The notes under the pieces: model-generated
Told to the model about the DNA's origin: nothing
The model's database searches: none
The model's input: the letters and a program-made list of their open reading frames with translations, nothing else
Made by a program: the position numbers and the translations under genes
Assembly (NCBI RefSeq): GCF_004765785.1
Contig: NZ_ML219768.1
Coordinates: forward strand, 379,771-443,770
Length of the DNA stretch: 64,000 bases
Source of the DNA: Halorussus ruber
Lineage (GTDB): Archaea > Halobacteriota > Halobacteria > Halobacteriales > Haladaptataceae
Direction of reading: 5' to 3'
Part shown: one piece after another, positions 8,003-19,497 of the stretch
Layout of the letters: each line of letters opens with the position of its first letter
Position numbering within the stretch: position 1 is the stretch's first letter

Positions 8003-11000
8003 TTACATGAAGTCAGCGATACTCCCCTGCTTGTTCTTGTCGTTCTCGAAGATACTTTCGAGCGACCGGTCGAGGATGTCGAGACGCTGTTTGGTGTACT
8101 CCCGGCAGTCGTACTTCTCGGCCACCTGAATCGCCGTCTCCATGTACTTGTTCACCGACCCTTGGTGGACCGTGAGGTTGACCTGCCCGCCGCACTCCCG
8201 GCACTCCTTGGTCAAGGGCATCCGGCGGTACTTCTCGCCGCAGTCGAGACACCGGGTCTCTTGGCGGGAGAACGCCCGGAGGTTCCCGATGAGGTCCGGC
8301 AGGAAGTGGTACTCGATGACGCGCTCGGCCACGTCGGTCTCGTCCACCGACCGGAGCTTTCTGGAGAGTTCCAGCTGGGCGTCCATCTTGTCCATCATCG
8401 ACCCGAGGGTCTTGTACGCCGAGAGGTCCGGCCCCAAGGCGATGTTGGAAGTGTCGTGAGTGTGGTCGAAGTCGGTGTACTCCCGGTCGGTCCCGAGGTT
8501 CTCCTCGGCGATGGTCACCAAGTCCTCGACCTCCTCGGGGTCGGCCATCTCGCGGGTCGCCTCGTAGAACTCGCGGGGGTACTCCCGCACGATGTCCATG
8601 TTGTGGGCCTCGTCGTCGATTTCGGAAGGGTCGATGCGCGAGGACATGACGAGGGGCGCGTCCATCTGACCACCCCGCTTGTCAGGCAAGAATTCTTTAC
8701 TGAAGTTTAAAAGCCCATCCATAAGAAGCATAACACAATCCTCGTCTCCGTCACAATTCCTTCTTTTTGCGGCGTGAAAGTACGGATGTGCATATCCAAC
8801 TGCCGCCGAGGTGAACCCGACTATTCGGCCCACGACCGCCGCGGAGGTGTGAGGAGCCATGCCGAAGACCAGCTCACCGACGAGTTCGTCGCGCTCCTCG
8901 ACTTCGTAGAACGGTTCTAGTCCGTAGTACTGGGTCAGGAGGTCGTCAACGAAGTCGGCGGTCTGGAGGAGATGCTCGGCCGCGCCGTCCGAGAGGACGA
9001 TGTCCTGCACTTTGAGTTCGACCAGTTGGTCGTCGTGGCGGAGCGGATCGCCGTGGATGTCCTCGTCGTAGCCCAGCGACCGGAAGTGGTCTGCGGTCAC
9101 GTCGAGTTCCGAGGGGCGGACCGAGGTCACGGGCAGGTCAGTCATGTCGTAGCGGACCGTGCCGTCCTTGAACGCCGAGACGTCGTGTTTGGCTCGGAGG
9201 ATGCCCTTCTCGATTGGTTCGGGCGTCTTGTACGACGAGGACAACCCTTTCACGCCTTTGAGGGTGTCGAAGGCGTTCTCGCGCTCGCCGACCGATTCGA
9301 GCGCCGACCGGAACTCGTCGTTGATGTCGAGGGTTCGGCGCTCGACCGGCGTGGCCTCGACTTCACAGCGGTCGCAAATCGCGCGCCCCGACTCGTCCAG
9401 TTCGACCACCGAGTCGCAGTCGGGGCACGTGAAGTGCGCGAAGGTGTTGCCGCCGCACTCCGGACACTGGCACTTGAAGGTGTGTTCGCCGCAGTCCTCG
9501 CACTCCCGGCGGCCGACTTGGGCATCGACCATGCCGGGGGTACTCTCCATGTCGGGGGCGTGCTTCGCGGCGGCGGCCACGTCGCGCTGGCTCCCGCCCG
9601 CCTCGCCGATGGGGAAGAGGGTGTGGACCGCGGGCGAGAGCTCGCGCTCCTCGGACTTCTCGGGGCGGCCCATCCGGTTGCCGATGCGGGTCGGGGCGCG
9701 CTCGCGGACCTCGAAGGGCGCGACTTCGTTCACGGCTCGGACCGCGTTGTCGCCGTCTTCGGCTTCGCCCCAGTTTCGGGCCTCTTCCGAGAGGTCGTCC
9801 CACGTCTTTTCGAGGTCGCCGGACACGTCGATGGCGACCCCCAGCGAGCGCGCGAGGGGTCGCCAGTCGGGAATTTGGATGGTGTCCTCGTACTGGGTGT
9901 GAGGGACGAGGATGCATTCGAGCGCGGTGCGGACCGCCTCCTCGGTGAACTCGATTCGCAACTCGTCGCCCCCGGTCGCTCCACTCGCTCGTCCGTCACC
10001 GTCGCCGCCGTCCACGATGTCGCCGTCTGCGACCGCCTCGGCGAGGGCCTCGAACTGGGAGACGGTGAGGTCGTGCCAGAGGTAGGTGAACTTCGGGTGG
10101 AGCGGGCAGTCGTACTCGGTGGCCCACGTCAGGGCCTCGTCGGCGCTCGGGTCCGAGAGGTCCACGCTCGGGGAGTCCCGGAGCGCCTGCACGTCGGCAC
10201 CGGCCTCCTCGAAGTCCTGTCTCCACCACTCGACGGTGTAGGAGGCGGGAGCGAGCGGGTGGTTGTTCTCCACGAACTCGCCGTAGTTGACCAGATACTC
10301 CCCGAGGTCGAGAATCTTCTCGACGCCGTTGCGGAGTTCCAGCGCCTCGTCGGGGTCGTCGATGCGTCGCACGTCGCCGTTGGCGAGGCGCACCGTGGGA
10401 CCTTCGATGGAGTCCACCGGCACCACGCCCGCGGCCTTGCCGGGGCGCTCGGTCTTGATCTGGGTCCCGGTTGCGAGGAAGTCGTCCACGAGGTGCATCG
10501 TCGCGGGGTGGACGCCCGCCGTCGCAAATCCGTGATTGCGCGCTCGGCCGTAGCGCAGGCGGAACCCGCCGGACTCGCTGGGGTGGCCGAAGACCGGGCG
10601 GCCGGCGATGAGGTCCCGCAGGAACTTCTTGGCGGGTTCGACGCGGGGCGGGCCGTCGGGGACGGAGTCCTCTTCCTCGCCCTCGTCGGCGACCTCGTCG
10701 GCGTCTTCGTCGGATTCCTCCGCCTCGGCGTCGTCCGCTTCATCTGCTTCGTCGCCGCCGTCCTTGCCGATGGTGCCGTCGATGAGGTCCTGCAACCACG
10801 GCCAGTCGATTTCGTCCAGATTCCGGGTGTACCGCTGAATCTTGGGCGCTTTGAGCGCGATACCCTCCGCGAGGACGAGACACATGCCACCGCGCGGGTT
10901 GTTGGTGTCCACCCGTTCGAGGTCGCGGAACCCCGAGACCTCCTCGTCGCCCGTGGACTCCCCGTCGAGCATGATTGGCATGTGTTTAGAAATGAATTTT

Positions 11001-11605
11001 GTTTCTTTATCCTTGGGAGAGTATTGTAAGCCGGTCTCTTTGTCGTAGAGATTTATCTCCTCGGCGTAGCGTTCGATTTCCTCCTCGCGGGCGTCGTACT
11101 CCGACATCCCGACGAGCGCGCGGGTGTAGTCGGCCACGAGGACCGACAGCGCCTGTGCTGTCCCACCCGCGGAGCGAATCGGCCCGGCGTAGTAGACGTT
11201 GACGAACTCGGTGCCGTCGTCGTTTTCGAGGATTTCCACTTTGTCGATGCCCTCGATGGGCGCGGCGACCACGCCCTCGGTCAGGAGGGCGACCGCCGTT
11301 CGGACTGCCCCCTCGACTTTCCCGGCCTTCGATTCGTAGTCGCCGACCCGGCCCTCTGCGAAGTCCTCGGCGAGTTCGAGTGCGGCTTCTTCCCTGCTCA
11401 TCTCGCCCTCCAACTCTCGGACGCGCTCGGCGACCCCTTCGATGCCGAGGATGTTCTCCACGCGGTCGGCCATGTCCTTGGCGACCGGAATCTCGACTTC
11501 GGGCTTTGGGTCGCCGCTGTTTTCGCGGGCCTCGCGGGCGACCCCGAAGGCGTCGTCCAAGTCGGCTTCGATGTCCTCGAAGTACTGCTCGTCCTCCTCG
11601 CGCAT
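8003..11605 (-). CDS. polD2: DNA polymerase D large (catalytic) subunit DP2
   Basis: A 1200-residue DP2, catalytic subunit of the archaeal replicative family-D polymerase, which works with DP1 (encoded at 47185-48825) and the sliding clamp. The N-terminal DP2 domain begins EDEQYFEDIEADLDDAF; the conserved YYAGPIRSAGGTAQALSV is near residues 138-155; cysteine knuckles CEDCG/CQCPECGG and CLDCG/CRECGG mark zinc modules. The last residues QGSIADFM fit a PCNA-interacting (PIP) box. No intein interrupts it, and the length fits intein-free haloarchaeal DP2. An acidic insert at about residues 280-320 is halophile-specific. Its start codon directly abuts the stop of the upstream PPC-domain gene. Confidence 0.95.
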   Translation of the reverse strand: MREEDEQYFEDIEADLDDAFGVAREARENSGDPKPEVEIPVAKDMADRVENILGIEGVAERVRELEGEMSREEAALELAEDFAEGRVGDYESKAGKVEGAVRTAVALLTEGVVAAPIEGIDKVEILENDDGTEFVNVYYAGPIRSAGGTAQALSVLVADYTRALVGMSEYDAREEEIERYAEEINLYDKETGLQYSPKDKETKFISKHMPIMLDGESTGDEEVSGFRDLERVDTNNPRGGMCLVLAEGIALKAPKIQRYTRNLDEIDWPWLQDLIDGTIGKDGGDEADEADDAEAEESDEDADEVADEGEEEDSVPDGPPRVEPAKKFLRDLIAGRPVFGHPSESGGFRLRYGRARNHGFATAGVHPATMHLVDDFLATGTQIKTERPGKAAGVVPVDSIEGPTVRLANGDVRRIDDPDEALELRNGVEKILDLGEYLVNYGEFVENNHPLAPASYTVEWWRQDFEEAGADVQALRDSPSVDLSDPSADEALTWATEYDCPLHPKFTYLWHDLTVSQFEALAEAVADGDIVDGGDGDGRASGATGGDELRIEFTEEAVRTALECILVPHTQYEDTIQIPDWRPLARSLGVAIDVSGDLEKTWDDLSEEARNWGEAEDGDNAVRAVNEVAPFEVRERAPTRIGNRMGRPEKSEERELSPAVHTLFPIGEAGGSQRDVAAAAKHAPDMESTPGMVDAQVGRRECEDCGEHTFKCQCPECGGNTFAHFTCPDCDSVVELDESGRAICDRCEVEATPVERRTLDINDEFRSALESVGERENAFDTLKGVKGLSSSYKTPEPIEKGILRAKHDVSAFKDGTVRYDMTDLPVTSVRPSELDVTADHFRSLGYDEDIHGDPLRHDDQLVELKVQDIVLSDGAAEHLLQTADFVDDLLTQYYGLEPFYEVEERDELVGELVFGMAPHTSAAVVGRIVGFTSAAVGYAHPYFHAAKRRNCDGDEDCVMLLMDGLLNFSKEFLPDKRGGQMDAPLVMSSRIDPSEIDDEAHNMDIVREYPREFYEATREMADPEEVEDLVTIAEENLGTDREYTDFDHTHDTSNIALGPDLSAYKTLGSMMDKMDAQLELSRKLRSVDETDVAERVIEYHFLPDLIGNLRAFSRQETRCLDCGEKYRRMPLTKECRECGGQVNLTVHQGSVNKYMETAIQVAEKYDCREYTKQRLDILDRSLESIFENDKNKQGSIADFM

Positions 11606-12025
11606 CTATAGCCAGAGGTCGAGGTCGGTGGGTTCGTCGGGTTCGCGTTCCAACTCGTCCTCGAAGGTCTTCATGTACAGTTCCCCGGCGAAGACCGTGG
11701 CCGAGTCGAGGTGGCCCGCGAGCGTCTGGCCGCTCCGGCGCGAGAGGACGGCGTGAGTGTGGGCGAATCGCTCGCCGTCCAGCCACGAGACGTTACCGAC
11801 GCACGCGGCGACTTCGAGCGGCTCGTCGAACTCGACTTCGCGGTACTCCAGTTCCGACTGGTCGTAGAACCAGACTGTCGCGTCCTGTACCGCGCCCATG
11901 GCGACGAACCACGCCGCGTCCACATCTTCGTCGTCCGCGAGCGATTCGATTTCGGTGCGCCACTCCTCGCCGTGTCCGAGTCTCGCAACGAATTCGCGGT
12001 CCCCTGAGACCTCCCGGTAGTTCAT
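11606..12025 (-). CDS. PPC (DUF296) domain protein
   Basis: A 139-residue single-domain protein of the PPC/DUF296 family, trimeric proteins best known from plant AT-hook regulators and also present as stand-alone archaeal and bacterial forms. The metal-site-like motif HTHAVLS follows the strand GNVSWLDGERFAHTH at about residues 90-105. There is no AT-hook, so DNA binding is not shown. The TAG stop at 11606-11608 abuts the ATG of the PolD large subunit, so the two are almost certainly co-transcribed. Start ATG 12025 (MNYREVSG) was preferred to an upstream non-ATG start. Confidence 0.85.
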   Translation of the reverse strand: MNYREVSGDREFVARLGHGEEWRTEIESLADDEDVDAAWFVAMGAVQDATVWFYDQSELEYREVEFDEPLEVAACVGNVSWLDGERFAHTHAVLSRRSGQTLAGHLDSATVFAGELYMKTFEDELEREPDEPTDLDLWL

Positions 12026-12160
12026 ATACTGTGGAACGAGGACCGTCGGCAAAAAGGTTCAGTATTGGCTCGTTACCACATCGGGTGGGGTCCCAACTAC
12101 GCCGAGGCGAGTCGCAATCGACTCGGCCGACCGCGCAAAAAATCGAAAAGGAGGAAATCG

Positions 12161-12331
12161 CTACTGCCAGTCTTGGAGGGCGACGCTTCCGGATACGGAG
12201 ACCGAAAGCCACGCCTCGTCGGCGGTCGTGTCTGCGATGATGAGTCGCTCCGTGCGACCATCATCGTCCAGCGAGGCCATGACCTCGCGCTGTGCGACCG
12301 AATTCGACGGGGTGGCCGTATTGGGGGCCAT
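12161..12331 (-). CDS. small haloarchaeal protein, 56 residues (DUF7556-like)
   Basis: A 56-residue frame beginning MAPNTATPSNSVAQREVMAS and ending SVSGSVALQDWQ, with the conserved-looking centre RLIIADTTADEAWLSV. The D-E-A-W-L stretch and overall plan resemble a family of tiny haloarchaeal proteins that I recall as DUF7556; function is unknown. It sits alone between the PPC gene and the peptide transporter. Codon use is strongly GC3 and acidic residues exceed basic ones, supporting a real gene. Confidence 0.6.
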   Translation of the reverse strand: MAPNTATPSNSVAQREVMASLDDDGRTERLIIADTTADEAWLSVSVSGSVALQDWQ

Positions 12332-12613
12332 ATGTGACACATGGTATCACGGGGTAATAAACGCTCCGAAACGACAAACCGCGAGTAAAAAGCGAAGCCT
12401 TCAAGTATTGTTAAACGTTACCATGCATCATTAATACCAGCTTCCGTTCACGAGCACACCGAAGAACTCAAATTAATTCCAGCTTACTATAGCAGAAATA
12501 ATTAGCTGGACGGGTAAATACGTCTAGAGACAAAGCAATTCGGGCGCTAAGGCGGGGTTTCTCGAAGAAATAAGCGGTAAGTTTATCCGGGCCGGTTTAC
12601 AATGGGCGGTTGG
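12332..12613 (+). promoter_or_regulatory. AT-rich promoter region of the peptide transporter with a 7-bp inverted repeat
   Basis: Unusually AT-rich for this genome. TCCAGCT (12478-12484) and AGCTGGA (12504-12510) form an inverted repeat with a 19-base AT-rich centre, and a third CCAGCTT half-site lies at 12437-12443: a plausible operator. The TATA-like AGTTTAT near 12580-12585 lies about 30 bases before the ATG at 12614. Confidence 0.45.
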
Positions 12614-14461
12614 ATGACAGATACTGACAACCTCAACCGCCGTCGTTTCCTGCAGGCGACCGGCGGTGCGGCATCGGCTGTAGCCCTCGCTGGCTGTACG
12701 GGGACGAGCGACAACAACGACAGCGACGAGACCCAGAACGAGAACAAGGGACAGGACGCGCCCGACGTCGGAAATAACTACCTCCGTCTCGTCAACTCCA
12801 CGATGAGCACGCTGGACCCGGTCAAGGCGACCGACACCGCCTCCGGGCAGGTTATCCAGCAGGTGTTCGACGCCCTGATGAACTACCCGAACGGTACCAT
12901 CGACGTCAAGGGTCAAATCGCCAAAGGCTACGAGACCTCCGAGGACTTCAAGACGTACACTATCAACCTCAAGGAAGGCGTCAAGTTCCACAACGGCGAC
13001 GAAGTCACGGCGCAGGACTTCGTCTACTCCTTCGAGCGTCTCGCCCAGTCTGACAACTCCCGGCGCGCGTACTTCATCCTCGACTCCATCGGCGTCAAAC
13101 ACGAGAAGGAGACGGTCACGAAAGACGGCGAGGAGACGGAGGTCTACAAGCCCGACTCGATGGCTGTCACGGCCAAAGACGACTACACCATCGAGATGCA
13201 GCTCAAAGAGCCGTTCCACGCCACCATCGAGATGCTGGCGTACACCTCCTTCGCCGCCGTGCCGGAAGGCATCGTCGGCGACATCGAGGGCTACGAGGGC
13301 GAGATGAGCCACAAGAAGTTCTCGACCAAGAACCCCGTCGGTGCTGGCCCCTTCAAGTTCGACAAGTGGGAGAGCAACACCGAAGCCAAGGTCTCGAAGT
13401 ACGAGGACTACCACGGTAGCACGGCGAACATCGACGGTGTTCACTGGAACATCTCGTCGAACTCCGACGCCATCTACAACTACGGTGTCGTCAACCAGAA
13501 CGCCGACATGGTGACGAACGAACAGCTCCCGACGGCCAAATACAACCCGAACAAGGTCAACGTCGAGAAGACCGACGACCTCGGCCGGAAGGTCGGTACC
13601 TACGGTCCGACCAAGAGCGACAAGAAGATGGACTACACCGGGTTCGCCACCATCAACGCCTTCTACATCGGCTTCAACACCGACGCCGTCCCGAAGCCGG
13701 TCCGGAAGGCCGCCGCCTACGCGCTCAACCAGGAGCAGGCCGTCGACAAGGTGTTCAAGGGCCGCGGTGAGAGTTCGTATCACTTCACCCCGCCGTCGAT
13801 TTACCCCGGCGGAGCCCCGGAGTACACCAAGCACGCCAAGGAGAACTACCCCTACGGCTACGACGAGGCCAAGCTCGACAAGGCCAAGGAAGTCATGGAA
13901 GAGGCTGGCTACGGCCCGGACAACAAGGCCAAGGTCACGTTCACCGTCTACGAGTCCTCGGACACGTGGCCCGAACTGGCGAAGCTCCTGCGCGACAAGC
14001 TCACCAGCGCCCACGTCGACATGAGCGTCGAGAAGGCACCCTTCTCGACCCTGCTCAAGCGCGGTCGGAACGGCAACCTCGAAGCCTACTCGCTCGGCTG
14101 GATTATGGACTGGCCCGCGCCGGACAACTTCCTCCAGCTGCTGTACCCGCCGATGACCGACACGTCGAAGGACGCCCCGGTCTCGTACCTCAACTGGTCC
14201 GAGACGGACGCGGCCGAGAACGCGACCAAGGCGTGGGAGACCGTCCAGAACAACCCCAAGCCGACGGACGCGGCGGAGAAGAAGCGTAACGAAGCCTACA
14301 TCACGATGGAGGAGGCCAACTGGGAGGACGTCGCCATGCTCCCGACCTACCACCGCATGGACGAGCGCTTCAAGTACAAGTGGGTCGACTGTCCGCGCTT
14401 CGGCGGTGCCGGATTCAGTCGCCAGATGTTCAACAACGTCAAAATCGGCGAGCGCGAGTAA
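12614..14461 (+). CDS. ABC transporter substrate-binding lipoprotein (dipeptide/oligopeptide family 5)
   Basis: A 615-residue extracellular solute-binding protein. The N-terminus carries a twin-arginine signal (NRRRFLQATGG) and a lipobox LAGC with the lipidated Cys28, so it is exported folded by Tat and anchored outside the membrane, usual in haloarchaea. A Ser/Thr/Asp-rich linker follows, then the family-5 fold with the hallmark KFHNGDEVTAQDFVYSFERL near residues 130-150. It leads an operon of two permeases and two ATPases. ATG 12614 was preferred over ATG 12602 because the Tat n-region then has normal length and the TATA spacing fits. Confidence 0.93.
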   Translation: MTDTDNLNRRRFLQATGGAASAVALAGCTGTSDNNDSDETQNENKGQDAPDVGNNYLRLVNSTMSTLDPVKATDTASGQVIQQVFDALMNYPNGTIDVKGQIAKGYETSEDFKTYTINLKEGVKFHNGDEVTAQDFVYSFERLAQSDNSRRAYFILDSIGVKHEKETVTKDGEETEVYKPDSMAVTAKDDYTIEMQLKEPFHATIEMLAYTSFAAVPEGIVGDIEGYEGEMSHKKFSTKNPVGAGPFKFDKWESNTEAKVSKYEDYHGSTANIDGVHWNISSNSDAIYNYGVVNQNADMVTNEQLPTAKYNPNKVNVEKTDDLGRKVGTYGPTKSDKKMDYTGFATINAFYIGFNTDAVPKPVRKAAAYALNQEQAVDKVFKGRGESSYHFTPPSIYPGGAPEYTKHAKENYPYGYDEAKLDKAKEVMEEAGYGPDNKAKVTFTVYESSDTWPELAKLLRDKLTSAHVDMSVEKAPFSTLLKRGRNGNLEAYSLGWIMDWPAPDNFLQLLYPPMTDTSKDAPVSYLNWSETDAAENATKAWETVQNNPKPTDAAEKKRNEAYITMEEANWEDVAMLPTYHRMDERFKYKWVDCPRFGGAGFSRQMFNNVKIGERE

Positions 14462-14486
14462 ACGCGCCGATACGGATTTCTTTTTC
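14444..14486 (+). terminator. hairpin plus T-tract after the substrate-binding gene
   Basis: ATCGGCG (14444-14450) and CGCCGAT (14465-14471) pair perfectly across the stop codon, followed by GGATTTCTTTTTCT. Partial termination here would make the binding protein more abundant than the membrane components, as is common in such operons. Confidence 0.5.
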
Positions 14487-14674
14487 TCGGGCGCGCTAAC
14501 CATATACGAATCGCGTCTACGGCCAGTAGCGGAGCCGTAAACCGGATTGGCCGGTTAGTATCCGAAAGCGCAAGACATAATGAGAGGACCCACAAATTTA
14601 TCACCCATGTGCGCGGTCCAGTTTGGGTACGTACAATTCGACGGGAGTAGCCGCAGTCGCGGCGGTGGTTCGCC

Positions 14675-15691
14675 GTGAGCAGGTGGCAATACTTCGCAAA
14701 GCGTGTACTACTATCGGTTCCAGTGCTGTTATTCGGGGCCTCGATCACGTTTCTCGTGATTCGAGCCGGGCCGCTCGACCCGGTATCGGCTATTCTGGGA
14801 CCGCAAGGCGATCCGCAGGCCTACAACGCCATCAGAGACCAACTCGGTCTCGACCAACCGCTCTGGCAACAGTACATCGACTACATGGTCAACATGTTCA
14901 CCCTGAACTTGGGTGAATCGTGGGTTCTTCAGCCCGACACCAGCGTCTACTCGCTGGTCGTCAGCTACGCGCCCCGGACCATCTGGCTGGGATTCTGGGC
15001 GGTGCTCATCGCCATCTTCGTCGGCATCCCGCTCGGTTTCTACGCCGGACTCAACCCCAACACGTTCAGCGACTACATCGCGTCGTTCGGTGGTATCGTC
15101 TGGCGTGCGATGCCGAACTTCTGGCTGGCCGTGATTCTGATGAGCGTCCTCTCCCAGTCCGAGAAGTTCTTCTTCGGCTTCAACTGGGAAGGATTCCTCT
15201 ACGCGACCAACGTGACGGGACCACCGCCGCTGGGCGACCTTACCTCGGTGGACGGTTTTCTGAAGGCGCTGAAGAAAATCGCCCCGGCCGCGCTCGTCCT
15301 CGGCTCGGCGTCGATGGGTAACGAGATGCGTATCGGGCGGACCGCGGTGCTGGAGACTGTCAACTCCAACTTCATCGAGACGGCGAGAGCGAAGGGCGTT
15401 CCGCCCCGGTCGCTCGTCTGGAAGCACATCTTCCGGAACGCGCTCATCCCGCTCGTCCCGATTATCACCGGCGAGGCGTTCATCCTCCTCGGCGGGTCGG
15501 TGCTGGTCGAGAGCGTCTTCGACATCAGCGGCATCGGCTACCTGTTCTTCCAGGCGATCAAGAACGGCGACATGCCCCTAGTCGGGTCGCTGATGTTCAT
15601 CTTCATCCTACTCGTCGTCCTCATCAACATCATGCAAGACTTCCTGTACACGATAATCGACCCGCGAGTCGGCTACGACGGAGGTGCCTGA
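14675..15691 (+). CDS. ABC transporter permease (DppB/OppB type)
   Basis: A 338-residue inner-membrane permease with six predicted helices; the first is LLSVPVLLFGASITFLVIRA. The EAA coupling loop ARAKGVPPRSLVWKHIFRNA lies near residues 230-250 and contacts the ATPase. It starts with GTG (MSRWQYFAKRV); this start matches the family N-terminus, in which a short basic stretch precedes helix 1. A TATA-like AAATTTATC at about 14594 suggests its own promoter, with an ~50-base leader, in addition to read-through from the binding-protein gene. The next gene begins one base after its stop. Confidence 0.93.
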   Translation: MSRWQYFAKRVLLSVPVLLFGASITFLVIRAGPLDPVSAILGPQGDPQAYNAIRDQLGLDQPLWQQYIDYMVNMFTLNLGESWVLQPDTSVYSLVVSYAPRTIWLGFWAVLIAIFVGIPLGFYAGLNPNTFSDYIASFGGIVWRAMPNFWLAVILMSVLSQSEKFFFGFNWEGFLYATNVTGPPPLGDLTSVDGFLKALKKIAPAALVLGSASMGNEMRIGRTAVLETVNSNFIETARAKGVPPRSLVWKHIFRNALIPLVPIITGEAFILLGGSVLVESVFDISGIGYLFFQAIKNGDMPLVGSLMFIFILLVVLINIMQDFLYTIIDPRVGYDGGA

Positions 15692-15692
15692 C

Positions 15693-17087
15693 ATGAGTGT
15701 CGACCAAGAACGAGACGACGCGCCGATTCGAGAGCGCATCCGCGAGAATCCCGGCCCGGCGCTGGGTTGGCTGGCCGGTGCGCTTCTGCTGTTCGCGCTC
15801 GAAGCGGGCGCAGTCGTCCACCTCGTGACGAATCTCCTCGGCACTCCGGTCGAACTGCCGACGCTCCTCTCGCGCGACCTCATCCCGAACAACGGGTACC
15901 AGACGTCGAGTGGAGTGTGGAAGGATACCTTCCTCGGCCTCGCGCCAGCCTACGCGTGGGCCATCCGCGTCGTCCTCGTCTACGCCTACGCGTTCGTCTG
16001 GATGCTCTGGCTCTGGCGAGGCTACCTCGTCTTCCGCGAGCACTACCGATACGCCGACTGGACGCCCCGTGACGACATGATAGACCGACTTCGCGGCCAC
16101 CGATGGGGTCAGTTCGGCGCAGTCATCGTCTTCGGGTTCGTCATCCTCGCGCTGTTCGCTCCGGCGCTGGGTCCGACTACCGTCGAACGAACGATTTCGA
16201 ACCCGTACTCCCACCACATCGAGTACTACAACGACCAGGGTCAGTTGGAGAACATCACGGTCGGGGCGGCCAACCTCGGGTCGCGCTCGCAGGGGACGCC
16301 CGACCGCAACGTCGGCCCGATGTCGTACGACAACTACGGCCGATGGCACCCCTTCGGGACGTTACCGACAGGGAAGGACATGTTCACCTTCATGGCGGCC
16401 GGAGCGAGGGTATCGCTGTTCATCGGCCTCATCTCCATCGGGGTGAGCGGCTTCCTCGCGGCGGCGTTCGCGCTGTTGACGGCCTACTACAAGGGGCTGG
16501 TAGACCTCGTGGTGGTCATCGTGGGTGACTCTATAATGTCGTTACCCAGACTACTGTTCGTGATGCTACTGTCGGTAGTCCTCGGAGACACGTGGATAGC
16601 CGACATCTACAGCGGCGCGCTCGTGCTGGCGCTCATCTTCGCCGGAACCGGGTGGCCCTTCCTCTGGCGGTCGGTGCGTGGGCCAGCGATGCAGGTCTCC
16701 GAGCAGGAGTGGATCGACGCAGCCAAGAGCTTCGGCCAGCGACCGAGCGTCACGATGAAAAAGCACATGGCTCCGTACATCTTGGGCTATCTGCTGGTGT
16801 ACGCGTCCATGACGCTCGGCGGTATCATCGTCGCGGTCGCGGGCCTGTCGTTCCTCGGGCTGGGCATCAACCCGCCGACGCCCGAGTGGGGACGCGCGGT
16901 CGACATCGGCCAGTCGTACGTCACCACGTCGTCGTGGCACATCTCGTTCATCCCCGGCGTGATGATCGTGCTGGTCGTGACCGCGTTCAACGCGCTCGGC
17001 GACGGCATCCGCGACGCCATCGACCCGCAGAGTGAGGGCGGCGAAGGCGACGGTGCCGAAGTCGCGGCGACCGGAGGTGGTGCCTGA
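15693..17087 (+). CDS. ABC transporter permease (DppC/OppC type)
   Basis: A 464-residue permease, longer than bacterial DppC (about 300) because of an N-terminal extension with two extra hydrophobic segments (GWLAGALLLFALEAGAVV and AIRVVLVYAYAFVWMLWLW) before the standard domain, which starts RLRGHRWGQFGAVIVFGFV. The coupling loop is WIDAAKSFGQRPSVTMKKHM. The stop TGA overlaps the ATG of the next gene as TGATG, indicating translational coupling. A longer start (GTG 15684) would overlap the upstream stop and is less likely. Confidence 0.93.
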   Translation: MSVDQERDDAPIRERIRENPGPALGWLAGALLLFALEAGAVVHLVTNLLGTPVELPTLLSRDLIPNNGYQTSSGVWKDTFLGLAPAYAWAIRVVLVYAYAFVWMLWLWRGYLVFREHYRYADWTPRDDMIDRLRGHRWGQFGAVIVFGFVILALFAPALGPTTVERTISNPYSHHIEYYNDQGQLENITVGAANLGSRSQGTPDRNVGPMSYDNYGRWHPFGTLPTGKDMFTFMAAGARVSLFIGLISIGVSGFLAAAFALLTAYYKGLVDLVVVIVGDSIMSLPRLLFVMLLSVVLGDTWIADIYSGALVLALIFAGTGWPFLWRSVRGPAMQVSEQEWIDAAKSFGQRPSVTMKKHMAPYILGYLLVYASMTLGGIIVAVAGLSFLGLGINPPTPEWGRAVDIGQSYVTTSSWHISFIPGVMIVLVVTAFNALGDGIRDAIDPQSEGGEGDGAEVAATGGGA

Positions 17088-18165
17088 TGGCACAGAAAGA
17101 GACCTCCGCGGTCCGCAGCGAGGAGGAACCCCTCCTCTCCGTGGACAACCTCCAGACGGCCTTCTTCACCGACAAGGAGGTCATCCGCGCGGTCGACGGC
17201 GTGAACTTCGACATCCACCGAGGCGAGACGGTCGGTATCGTCGGCGAGTCCGGGTCCGGCAAGAGCGTGACCGCCCGGTCCATCATGGGACTCGTCGATT
17301 CGCCCGGTCGCGTCCTCAGCGGGAGTAGCATCACCTTCCGCGGCGAGGAGCTGACCGAAAAGAGCGAGAAGCAGTACCGGAGCCTCCGCGGGAGCGACAT
17401 CGCAATGGTGTTCCAGGACCCGCTGACCTCGCTCAACCCGGTGTACACGGTGGGCAACCAAATCAAGGAGGCGCTCCGGCTCCACCAAGACTTGCGGGGC
17501 GCGGCCGCCACCGAGGAGGCCATCAACCTGCTCGAAGCGGTCGGGATTCCGGACGCCTCGCGGCGCGTCAAGGAGTACCCCCACGAGTTCTCCGGCGGGA
17601 TGCGCCAGCGCGCGGTCATCGCCATGGCGCTGGCCTGCGACCCGGAGCTACTCATCTGCGACGAGCCGACCACGGCGCTCGACGTGACGATACAGGCTCA
17701 GATTCTGGAGCTGCTTCAAGACTTGCAGGAGGAGCGAGACCTCGCCATCATGTTCATCACCCACGACATGGGCGTCATCGCGGAGATTTCCGACCGCGTG
17801 AACGTGATGTACGCGGGCGAAATCGTCGAGAGCGCGCCGGTCGAAGAGCTGTTCGAGAACCCGCGCCACCCCTACACGCAGGGTCTCCTCCAGTCGATTC
17901 CGGGCAATCAGCCCGACGCCGACCGGCTCTCGACCATCGAGGGCGACGTGCCGACGCCGAACGAACCCGCGGGCTACTGCCGGTTCGAGCCGCGGTGTCC
18001 GAAGGCGTTCGAGGACTGCACGCGAGTCCACCCGGCGTCGGTCGAGGTCAACGACGAGGCCGACGACCACACCGCGGCGTGCCTCCTCTACCCCGAGGAC
18101 GCGTCGCAGGCTGAGGCCGTCGAGTTACACGAGCAGTTAGAGAGCGAGCGAGAGGTGAGCGAACG

Positions 18166-18169
<4 letters not shown>
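17087..18169 (+). CDS. ABC transporter ATPase (DppD/OppD type)
   Basis: A 360-residue cytoplasmic ATPase. Walker A GESGSGKS is at residues 53-60, the signature [15 protein letters not shown] follows at mid-length, and Walker B is [12 protein letters not shown]. The C-terminus has the oligopeptide-transporter extension [14 protein letters not shown] with its cysteine cluster, which in this subfamily often binds an Fe-S cluster. It pairs with the DppF-like ATPase encoded next, overlapping by four bases (ATGA). Confidence 0.94.
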
Positions 18170-19497
<1,328 letters not shown>

